Shown: positions 12,376 through 17,735 of the stretch, in pieces
Numbering within the stretch: position 1 is the stretch's first letter
Layout: the number at the start of each line of letters is the position of its first letter
Assembly (NCBI GenBank): GCA_021107835.1
Contig: JAIOSD010000010.1
Location: 1-17,735, forward strand
Origin: an archaeon
GTDB taxonomy: Archaea > Nanobdellota > Nanobdellia > SCGC-AAA011-G17 > PNOQ01
Direction: 5' to 3'
DNA length: 17,735 bases
Translations under genes and position numbers: made by a program
The notes under the pieces: generated by a model
Database searches by the model: none
Seen by the model: the letters and a program-made list of their open reading frames with translations, nothing else
Told to the model about the DNA's origin: nothing

Positions 12376-12723
12376 AAACAAATAGCTTGGTACAGTCCGG
12401 AGTGGGGAAATTATGTTGGACTATCTGTTCTTGATTACATTCTTCAAAAAAAATACAATGTAAGAATACAATCTTCTGACTCATTGGCAAGCGCTATTGA
12501 GTCTGTTGATCCAAAAGTGAATCTATTGGTGGCAGACCATCCAAAACTTTCTGAACTTTTAGAAATTAGGGATACATTAGAAAAAAATTCTCTTCTTAAA
12601 TGTTTTATAACCAGCACTGCTTTTTTTGATGAAATAGATGTAGAATGTCCAAGGGCTTATTTTATTAATGCAATTAGATTAAATTCGAGGATACAATCCT
12701 TTCTTAAAAAGATTGAACAATAA
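12373..12723 (+). CDS. Small protein of unknown function, possibly receiver-like alpha/beta fold
   Basis: A 116-residue protein with alternating strand and helix segments: IAWYSPEW, VGLSVLDYILQKKYNVRI, SLASAIESVDPKVNLLVADH, LLEIRDTLEKNS, LLKCFITS and a C-terminal helix. The layout resembles a small Rossmann-like or receiver-like domain, but the acidic pocket and Lys of a response regulator are not clear, so this stays open. The gene has its own promoter and the conserved leader. It is separated from PAN by 109 bases. Confidence 0.6.
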   Translation: MKQIAWYSPEWGNYVGLSVLDYILQKKYNVRIQSSDSLASAIESVDPKVNLLVADHPKLSELLEIRDTLEKNSLLKCFITSTAFFDEIDVECPRAYFINAIRLNSRIQSFLKKIEQ

Positions 12724-12800
12724 CTTTTGTCAAACTAAACCTAATTCAAACAACTTTTTACTTTAACATAGAATATAAAGTTTATTTTTTATGATGGTAA

Positions 12801-12811
12801 ATTTTATAAAC
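12801..12811 (+). promoter_or_regulatory. TATA box of the PAN gene
   Basis: ATTTTATAAAC is centred 27 nt before ATG 12833, pointing to a leaderless message from that codon rather than from the in-frame ATG codons at 12791 and 12794. Another TATA-like AATATAAAG at 12772-12780 does not match any start at the usual distance. Confidence 0.55.
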
Positions 12812-12832
12812 AAAATAGATTTACTAATCTTT

Positions 12833-13957
12833 ATGAGTATTCTCTCAAAAAGAAGTGGTGATATTAGTTCTTACTCTGTAAATGAAGAAAACAAAAAGTT
12901 AAAAGAAACTCTTTTTGCATTGAAAAAAGAACTTAATACATTAAAAGAACCTCCTTTGGTGGTTTGTGATTTAATTAAAATTTTTAATGATAAAGGAATT
13001 GTTAGACTATCTAATGGAAATAGTTTTTTTGTAAATATATCTCCTGGCTTAATTGATAAGGTAAAATTAGGGGATAGTGTTTTGGCTGAACAAAAATCAT
13101 TAACTATTATTGATAAGATTGGGGCTTCCAAAAAATTTGAAGTTGAGAATTTTGTGATTATGGAAAAACCAAAAGTTAGGTGGTCTAGTATTGGGGGGCT
13201 TAAGAGTCAAATAAAAGAAATTTACGAAGTTGTTGAACTTCCTATGAAGAATCCTGAGTTATTTGAGAAAGTTGGAATTGAACCTCCTCGTGGTATTTTG
13301 TTGTATGGTCCTTCTGGAACTGGGAAAACTATCTTGGCTAAGGCTGTTGCGGCTAGTACGAATTCTACGTTTATTCAAATTGTTGGTAGCGAGTTAGTAC
13401 AGAAGTTTATTGGAGAGGGCGCCAAGTTGGTTAGAGATATTTTTAAGTTGGCTCGTGAGAAAGCTCCTTCTATTATCTTTATAGATGAGGTTGATTCTAT
13501 TGCTTCTGAAAGGGTGGATATAGGTACTAGTGGTGAACGTGAGGTACAAAGAACATTTATGCAGTTGTTAAATGAAATAGATGGATTTAAACCTTTAGAT
13601 AATGTTAAAATTATTGGTGCTACAAATAGAATTGATGTTTTAGATGGTGCTATTTTAAGACCTGGTAGATTGGATCGTTTGATTCATGTTCCTTTGCCAG
13701 ATGATGAAGGTCGGAAGGAGATTTTTAAAGTACATACACAAAATATGAATTTAGAAAGCGTTGATTTTAGACAAGTTGCTTCTTTGACCAATTCTTTTTC
13801 TGGTGCAGAAATAAAATCTGTTTGTACTGAAGCTGGTTATTTTGCTATTCGTGAGAAAAGAGTAGATGTTGGGATGAAAGATTTTCTTTTGGCTGTTGAT
13901 AAAGTTAGACAAGGGGATATTTCTGGGGGGGCTTCTAAAGCTAGTATGTTTGGTTAA
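12833..13957 (+). CDS. pan: Proteasome-activating nucleotidase (PAN-type AAA+ ATPase)
   Basis: A 374-residue regulatory ATPase that unfolds proteins and feeds them to the 20S proteasome. A short N-terminal coiled coil (residues 16-40) and an OB domain (to about 110) precede the AAA+ core. Walker A is GPSGTGKT at 159-166, the pore loop KFIGEG at 191-196, Walker B IIFIDE at 214-219, sensor GATN at 262-265 and the arginine finger region RPGRLDR at 276-282. The C-terminus is Ser-Met-Phe-Gly: the hydrophobic-Tyr-X docking motif of PAN appears as Met-Phe-Gly. PAN proteins are commonly about 390-430 residues, so this one is compact, mainly at the N-terminus. A 32-residue microprotein gene follows after one base. 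Confidence 0.92.
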   Translation: MSILSKRSGDISSYSVNEENKKLKETLFALKKELNTLKEPPLVVCDLIKIFNDKGIVRLSNGNSFFVNISPGLIDKVKLGDSVLAEQKSLTIIDKIGASKKFEVENFVIMEKPKVRWSSIGGLKSQIKEIYEVVELPMKNPELFEKVGIEPPRGILLYGPSGTGKTILAKAVAASTNSTFIQIVGSELVQKFIGEGAKLVRDIFKLAREKAPSIIFIDEVDSIASERVDIGTSGEREVQRTFMQLLNEIDGFKPLDNVKIIGATNRIDVLDGAILRPGRLDRLIHVPLPDDEGRKEIFKVHTQNMNLESVDFRQVASLTNSFSGAEIKSVCTEAGYFAIREKRVDVGMKDFLLAVDKVRQGDISGGASKASMFG

Positions 13958-13958
13958 A

Positions 13959-14057
13959 ATGGATGATTTGTTGATATTTTTTTTAAGTTTGGTTTGTATT
14001 TGTGCTGTTTATTGGGTTTTATTTGGTGAGAGAAAGCATAAGAAAATGTTTGGATAG
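13959..14057 (+). CDS. Single-span membrane microprotein ending in Met-Phe-Gly like PAN
   Basis: A 32-residue frame starts one base after the PAN stop codon. It has two Asp residues, a hydrophobic stretch LLIFFLSLVCICAVYWVLF (residues 4-22) and a basic tail ending KKMFG. The charges predict a cytosolic C-terminus. The last three residues equal those of PAN (Met-Phe-Gly), a likely variant of the HbYX motif that docks ATPases on the 20S proteasome. It has no clear ribosome-binding site, so translation would be coupled to PAN. It ends in TAG. It may tether the proteasome or PAN to the membrane, near the slipin encoded next; a chance reading frame cannot be excluded. Confidence 0.55.
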   Translation: MDDLLIFFLSLVCICAVYWVLFGERKHKKMFG

Positions 14058-14058
14058 C

Positions 14059-14067
14059 TTTTTAAAT
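14059..14067 (+). promoter_or_regulatory. TATA box of the slipin gene
   Basis: TTTTTAAAT is centred about 25 nt before ATG 14088, so the slipin message may be leaderless and start separately from PAN. Confidence 0.5.
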
Positions 14068-14087
14068 CCTAACTTAGTTATATAATT

Positions 14088-14828
14088 ATGGTGGCTTATG
14101 CTTTAATATCATTTGTTGTACTTATATTCTTTTTAGGTATTAGGATTATTAATCAATATGAGAGGGCAGTTAAGTTTAGACTAGGTAAATATGTTGGAGT
14201 TTTACAACCTGGTTTTAGATGGATTGTTCCAATAATTGAAAGAACCCAAAAAGTAGATATTAGGGTTATTACAGTAGATATTCCTTCGCAAGAAGTTATG
14301 ACACAAGATAATGTTCCAATAAAAGTTAATGGGGTTGTTTTCTTTAAAGTAATAGACCCTTCTAAAGCTATTTTGGAAGTTGAACATTATCAATATGCTA
14401 TTTCACAACTATCCCAATCTTCTTTAAGGGATATGGTTGGTAAGGCTGAGTTAGATGTTGTTTTAGCTAAGCGTGAAGAAATTGGAAGCAAAATAAAGAC
14501 TATTGTGGATAAAGAAACAGATCCTTGGGGATTAAGGGTTACTGATGTTAAGATAAAAGATATTGAGTTGCCTGATAATATGAAACGAGCTATGGCAAAC
14601 CAAGCTGAGGCGGAAAGATCTAGAAGGGCTAAGATTATTTTAGCACAAGCTGAAAAACAAGCTGCTCAAGGCTTGTTGGATGCTGGAAGGACAATAGATA
14701 AGTCTCCTGCTGCATTGAAGTTAAGGTTGTATCAAACTTTATCTGATGTTGCTTCTGAGAAGAATTCTACTATCTTGTTTCCATTTCCAGAAGAGATGTT
14801 TAGGCATTTTAAGAAGAAAGAAAAGTGA
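14088..14828 (+). CDS. Slipin (stomatin/prohibitin SPFH family membrane protein)
   Basis: A 246-residue protein. Residues 3-20 form an N-terminal membrane anchor. The SPFH domain follows, with the family blocks NQYERAVKFRLGKYVGVLQP, GFRWIVPIIERTQKVDIRV and DIPSQEVMTQDNVPIKVNGV. The C-terminal region is a long helix with AMANQAEAERSRRAKIILAQ and AEKQAAQGL, typical of stomatin-like proteins. These proteins form ring- or cage-like membrane microdomains; relatives HflK/HflC surround the FtsH protease. Here the neighbours are PAN and a small membrane protein, not an NfeD partner, which points to membrane-linked protein quality control. It overlaps thpR by four bases (GTGA). Confidence 0.9.
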   Translation: MVAYALISFVVLIFFLGIRIINQYERAVKFRLGKYVGVLQPGFRWIVPIIERTQKVDIRVITVDIPSQEVMTQDNVPIKVNGVVFFKVIDPSKAILEVEHYQYAISQLSQSSLRDMVGKAELDVVLAKREEIGSKIKTIVDKETDPWGLRVTDVKIKDIELPDNMKRAMANQAEAERSRRAKIILAQAEKQAAQGLLDAGRTIDKSPAALKLRLYQTLSDVASEKNSTILFPFPEEMFRHFKKKEK

Positions 14829-15358
14829 GATTATTCATTGCTGTTGAATTGCCTAAAGAAGTTAAGGAAGAGTTATACAGAATTCAAAAATTAATTAAGC
14901 CTTCATTAGCTAAGATTAAGTGGGTTCCGAAGAAGAATTTACACTTGACTTTGAAGTTTATTGGTGAGACTGAGGTTTCTGTTGAAGAAATTTCTGAAAG
15001 GTTGAGTAAGATTAAATTTGATTCTATGAAAGTGGGGTTGGATAATTTTGGAGTTTTTTCTAAAGGAAACGAAACAAAAGTTCTTTGGGTTGACATTAAG
15101 CCTGGGGGGGAAGTTATTGAATTACAACAGAAAGTTGATTCTGAATTGTTTAGTTTGTTTAAGAAAGATCAAAAATTTAAACTTCATCTAACTTTGGGGA
15201 GAGTTAAATTTGTTAAGAAAAAAGAAGAGTTTTTGAAAGTGTTAAAGGAGATTGAAGTAAAACATATTGAATTTGAGATTAATGAATTTAAGTTAATGGA
15301 AAGTAAATTATCAAAAGATGGCTCAAAATATATTGTTTTGAAAGAATACAAAACATAA
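14825..15358 (+). CDS. thpR: RNA 2',3'-cyclic phosphodiesterase (LigT/ThpR, 2H family)
   Basis: A 177-residue enzyme of the 2H phosphoesterase superfamily, which opens 2',3'-cyclic phosphate ends of RNA. Two HxTx motifs are present: HLTL at 40-43 and HLTL at 121-124, the latter followed by GR as in the LigT family. The start FIAVELPKEVKEEL is also typical. It uses GTG 14825, overlapping the slipin TGA. The length is normal for archaeal ThpR. It is presumably co-transcribed with the slipin gene; a functional link is not obvious. Confidence 0.9.
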   Translation: MRLFIAVELPKEVKEELYRIQKLIKPSLAKIKWVPKKNLHLTLKFIGETEVSVEEISERLSKIKFDSMKVGLDNFGVFSKGNETKVLWVDIKPGGEVIELQQKVDSELFSLFKKDQKFKLHLTLGRVKFVKKKEEFLKVLKEIEVKHIEFEINEFKLMESKLSKDGSKYIVLKEYKT

Positions 15359-15359
15359 T

Positions 15360-15371
15360 CTTTATATATTT
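15360..15371 (+). promoter_or_regulatory. TATA box of the M64-like peptidase gene
   Basis: CTTTATATATTT is centred about 26 nt before ATG 15391; the message is probably leaderless. Confidence 0.55.
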
Positions 15372-15390
15372 ACTAAATAAATTTTTTCTT

Positions 15391-16611
15391 ATGGATTATG
15401 GGGAGAGATCTAGAAGGAGTTGGATTCCTTTTATTGTACTTGTTGTTTTAGTATTGGGTGCGTTTGGTTATATCTTTTTTGGAAATGGTTTGATTAACTC
15501 TAATAATGTGAGACAACCTGTTCAGCCTTCACCTGGGTGTATTGTAATGTATGAAGGGGGCGCACCAGAAGATAGTATAGATATTGTTTTCTTACCAGAT
15601 AATTATGATGATGTATCTAAGTTTAGGGAAAAGACTGAAGAACTTGTTGAATCTTTTTTGCAAACAATCCCTTATAATAATTATAAAGATCGATTTAATT
15701 TTTTTAGAGTGGAAGAGTTTGGATTAAACTTAGATTGCGATTATAATTATGGGGGGGATGCTATTGTTTGTAATCCTAGTGCTATGAAACTTGCTGCTAC
15801 CAGATGTCCTTCTGATTATCCTATTGTTGTTGTTGATACTAGTGGAATTCAAAAGTTTTATGAGTTGTTAAGGAGTAGTTCTTGGATGGGTACTGCTTCT
15901 TTAAATAGCGCAGATGATCCTTTAGTGTTTGCTCATGAGTTTGCTCATTCTGCTTTTGATTTTGCGGATGAATATGTATTTGGGGGCGATATAAAATGGG
16001 ATGCACCTAATTGTGATTCTTCCTGGCGAGTTTGCCCTAAATTTAAAGTTGTTGAAGGCTCTGAATGTGTTCGTGGATGTGTTAATGAAGAACATTCTAG
16101 ATCTGTAGAAACAGGAATAATGCGTGATTATTGGAAATCAAATAGATATGGGTTGTATAATGAATATTGCATTGAAAAAGATATTTTAGAATTTACTAAT
16201 GGACCTAAAAGTAATGAAATAAGAAAATCTATGCCTCTTTATTCTGTTAAGTTAGAACTTTCTAATGGTGAGTGGGTTGTTAATGAAATTAATGAAATTA
16301 ATGGTTTTCCAGATGGGGAGAATACTGGGTTTTCTGACTCTGTTGTGCTTTTAGATTCTAGTGGTAAGGAAATCGGTTCAGTTGGTTTGCCTTCTAATAG
16401 GTTGTTCATAGATGGTCATGCTGTTGATGGTTCGATTAGTCAGATGGTTGTTGAGCCTGTTGTTGGGGAATATGTTGTTAACTTGCTTAGGGTGGATGAT
16501 GTTGATAAGGTTGCTGTGAAACAAAATGGAAAAGTTGTGAGTTTGATTAATTTAGATGGCGTTTCTAGTAGTTCTGGGGGAATTGATATTCCTGTGACTT
16601 ATTCTGTGTAA
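15391..16611 (+). CDS. Membrane-anchored zinc metallopeptidase, M64 (IgA peptidase)-like
   Basis: A 406-residue protein anchored by one span at residues 12-30, with the bulk predicted outside the cell. The catalytic motif is VFAHEFAHSAFDFADEY, HExxH at 182-186 with a downstream Asp-Glu-Tyr, as in M64 peptidases. The preceding SIDIVFLPDNYDDVSKF and the FRVEEFG segment also match that family. Cysteine residues at several sites (50, 116, 127, 139 and later) could form disulfides, as in secreted proteins. The last 130 residues look like a beta-sandwich domain. Its substrate is unknown. A run of seven G bases at 15751-15757 lies in the gene. Confidence 0.85.
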   Translation: MDYGERSRRSWIPFIVLVVLVLGAFGYIFFGNGLINSNNVRQPVQPSPGCIVMYEGGAPEDSIDIVFLPDNYDDVSKFREKTEELVESFLQTIPYNNYKDRFNFFRVEEFGLNLDCDYNYGGDAIVCNPSAMKLAATRCPSDYPIVVVDTSGIQKFYELLRSSSWMGTASLNSADDPLVFAHEFAHSAFDFADEYVFGGDIKWDAPNCDSSWRVCPKFKVVEGSECVRGCVNEEHSRSVETGIMRDYWKSNRYGLYNEYCIEKDILEFTNGPKSNEIRKSMPLYSVKLELSNGEWVVNEINEINGFPDGENTGFSDSVVLLDSSGKEIGSVGLPSNRLFIDGHAVDGSISQMVVEPVVGEYVVNLLRVDDVDKVAVKQNGKVVSLINLDGVSSSSGGIDIPVTYSV

Positions 16612-16622
16612 ACTTTATAGTG

Positions 16623-16645
16623 GTTACAATAGAAAGGTTTATAAA
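16623..16645 (+). promoter_or_regulatory. Promoter with GTTACA box, BRE and TATA (TTTATAAA)
   Basis: GTTACA (16623-16628), then ATAGAAAG and TTTATAAA (16638-16645). Transcription would begin near 16668, just before the AAGGAGA leader. The same arrangement is found at 17608-17631 and a variant at 7624-7654. Confidence 0.55.
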
Positions 16646-16673
16646 GGGGTTTTTATTAAGATTTTTATTAAAA

Positions 16674-16697
16674 TTAAGGAGAATAATAATTAAAATG
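16674..16697 (+). promoter_or_regulatory. Conserved translation leader (variant copy 3)
   Basis: The segment from TTAAGGAGA to the ATG matches the leader at 12351-12375 except for two substitutions and one missing A. GGAG is again unusually far, about 13 bases, from the start codon. The inner ATG of the other copies is ATA here. Confidence 0.5.
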
Positions 16698-17027
16698 AGC
16701 AAAATAAAAAATCCAAGAGGATTAGAGGGAAAGTTCAAAGCAGATTTTGGTGACTTTGTTTTTCTTCAGGGTGAAATGGATGATGGATCTGTTTCTGAAA
16801 GAGTAATAAATGTAGGGGGATTTGTATTAGACTATAGCTTTAGTACCGTTAAAATTTCTCACGAAGATCCACACACAATATATGGTCCTGGAAAGGGCGA
16901 CTCCGCATGGAGTAAGATTATAAGGTGTTCAGCTGGATTTTTAAATGGTACAGTAGGAAATAGAGTTTATAATCTGGCTAGATTTGAATCTTATGAAGTA
17001 ATTAAGCCAGCTAAAGAAACAGAATAA
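16695..17027 (+). CDS. Small beta-rich protein of unknown function
   Basis: A 110-residue protein (ATG 16695). The sequence alternates as beta strands: GKFKADFGDFVFLQGEMDDG, VINVGGFVLDYSFSTVKISH, AWSKIIRCSAGFLNGTVGN and YNLARFESYEVIKP. No family is recognised. An in-frame GTG at 16620 would add 25 basic, hydrophobic residues, but this region holds the TATA box and leader and so is unlikely to be coding. The gene is followed by a T-rich tract suited to archaeal termination and then by a convergent gene. Confidence 0.6.
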   Translation: MSKIKNPRGLEGKFKADFGDFVFLQGEMDDGSVSERVINVGGFVLDYSFSTVKISHEDPHTIYGPGKGDSAWSKIIRCSAGFLNGTVGNRVYNLARFESYEVIKPAKETE

Positions 17028-17048
17028 TTTTTTCTTTTAATTTTCTTC
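17027..17048 (+). terminator. T-rich termination tract
   Basis: Directly after the stop codon, TTTTTTCTTTTAATTTTCTT offers repeated T-runs on the sense strand, the usual archaeal termination signal. It has no stem-loop. It lies between convergent genes. Confidence 0.45.
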
Positions 17049-17071
17049 ATAAATTTCGTTTAAAACCCTTA

Positions 17072-17524
17072 TTATTTCATTAATTTTTTTATTTCTTTAA
17101 TCGAGAGATGACTTTTCTTTTTTTTCTGGATAAACTTTTTGTCTTTCACTTTTATTTCTATTTCTTTATAAAATTGGATTAATTCTTTCCCATAACCTCT
17201 TTTAATCACAATTTTATCTGCCTCCCTTTCAATTTTCATCTCTTCTTTTAAGTTATTAAAAATACTAAATTTTTGATTTAGAAGTATCTTGGTTTTTTCA
17301 AAAATATTTGCTTTTTTGGCCTGGGTTTTATGTGCGAGTTCATGAGCTATGATTCCTTTAATAGCAGTATCTGAGAATTTATATTGCCCAAACTTTTTTT
17401 TATTATAATAAATTTTGTCTCCAAAAGGTCTGCTTACCATAAAAGAATTTGCCCTACCTGGAAGCATTTTAATTTTTAATTCTGGGAATGATTTTTTTAC
17501 TTCTTTAAATAATTTTTTAATCAT
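17072..17524 (-). CDS. Minimal HExxH (gluzincin-like) metallopeptidase
   Basis: A 150-residue protein that holds a complete zinc-peptidase core in little more than 100 residues. HELAH lies at 61-65, and the third ligand is probably Glu99 in EREAD, giving the HExxH...ExxAD arrangement of M48/minigluzincin proteins. No membrane segment is seen. Preceding strands (FGDKIYYNKKKF) match the edge strand of such folds, and the tail is very Lys-rich. TATA (TTTATATA) is 26 nt before the ATG, so the message is probably leaderless. A propeptide-free minimal peptidase or an inactive regulator are both possible. Confidence 0.8.
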   Translation of the reverse strand: MIKKLFKEVKKSFPELKIKMLPGRANSFMVSRPFGDKIYYNKKKFGQYKFSDTAIKGIIAHELAHKTQAKKANIFEKTKILLNQKFSIFNNLKEEMKIEREADKIVIKRGYGKELIQFYKEIEIKVKDKKFIQKKKKSHLSIKEIKKLMK

Positions 17525-17545
17525 GATAAGCCTTTTATTTGGGAT

Positions 17546-17553
17546 TATATAAA
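17546..17553 (-). promoter_or_regulatory. TATA box of the minimal metallopeptidase gene
   Basis: The minus strand reads TTTATATA, centred about 26 nt before the ATG at 17524. Confidence 0.5.
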
Positions 17554-17607
17554 TTTATGCTACAGACACACAAAATATATTTTATTTTTTTATACTTCTT
17601 ATTAGTA

Positions 17608-17631
17608 GTTACACAATAGAAAGATTTATAA
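17608..17631 (+). promoter_or_regulatory. Orphan promoter at the right edge (GTTACACA box, BRE, TATA)
   Basis: GTTACACAATAGAAAG followed by TTTATAA is the same layout as at 16623. Transcription would begin near 17655. Downstream to 17735 I see only frames of fewer than 15 codons, so the product must lie beyond the window or be an RNA. Confidence 0.45.
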
Positions 17632-17735
17632 CACCTTCTAATTAGCAATGAAAACTCTACTACTTTAGTTCTGAGATGAAATTGCAACATATTAATATAT
17701 TTCTAAAATAATAAAAAAGTGTGCAGGATGTTTGC

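Noticed and set aside
12363..12434. Protein from the inner ATG of the conserved leader
   Set aside because: The frame is only 23 codons in this copy and 9 codons in the other, with no similarity after the first four residues; at most it is an upstream peptide.
16620..16694. N-terminal extension of the gene at 16695 from GTG 16620
   Set aside because: The segment contains the TATA box and the leader shared with other genes, so it is most likely not translated.
17641..17700. C/D-box small RNA behind the edge promoter
   Set aside because: CTGA followed by GATGAA resembles D'/C' boxes, but a proper C box upstream and a final D box downstream are missing.

Overview
The window looks like a stretch of an AT-rich archaeal chromosome interrupted by an integrated genetic element. 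The archaeal signs are a PAN-type proteasomal ATPase, several genes preceded by a TATA box about 24-30 nt before the start codon with no room for a leader (1105, 12833, 14088, 15391, 17524), a LigT-type RNA phosphodiesterase, a slipin and many small zinc-ribbon and ribbon-helix-helix proteins. A DPANN-type host (for example Woesearchaeota or Pacearchaeota) would fit the composition and gene set, but that is an inference.

Positions 1 to about 11,045 form the element, which continues past the left edge. From left to right it carries: a leftward partial gene for a winged-helix protein; a divergent promoter with a repeated TGTCGTRTTGT motif; a chain of five tiny overlapping genes (winged helix, ribbon-helix-helix, Sm-like, unknown, zinc finger) leading into a primase-polymerase and a helicase-like ATPase; an origin-like array of 10-bp-spaced CTCTAC motifs in two opposed clusters (4439-4558); a four-gene cassette ending in a Zot/packaging-type P-loop ATPase (4609-6473); three small DNA-binding or basic proteins (6631-7541), one holding a cluster of hairpins; a lipoprotein and two HNH-type proteins (7701-9566); and, on the minus strand, a ParB-like HTH protein, a catalytic-domain-only tyrosine recombinase and a hidden 36-residue coiled-coil gene. 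No capsid gene is recognisable, so it could be a plasmid-like integrative element or part of a provirus.

The right boundary is near 11,045. There the minus strand holds the first 21 codons of what looks like a TctA/DUF112-family membrane transporter gene, cut off by a stop codon. It lies directly downstream of an OB-fold membrane protein gene, which suggests that the element entered the 5' part of the transporter gene.

From about 11,045 to the end is host-like sequence. It holds the OB-fold protein, three small orphan genes, PAN, a 32-residue membrane microprotein ending in the same Met-Phe-Gly as PAN, a slipin, ThpR (RNA 2',3'-cyclic phosphodiesterase), a membrane-anchored M64-like metallopeptidase, another small orphan and a minimal HExxH metallopeptidase. 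PAN, the microprotein and the slipin together suggest a membrane-associated proteolysis unit; this is the most interesting hypothesis of the window. Other strong observations are an in-frame TAG splitting the helicase, the origin-like array, the hairpin cluster inside a gene, and a 22-nt identical translation leader before two unrelated small genes with a close relative before a third. No gap without a gene exceeds 300 bases.
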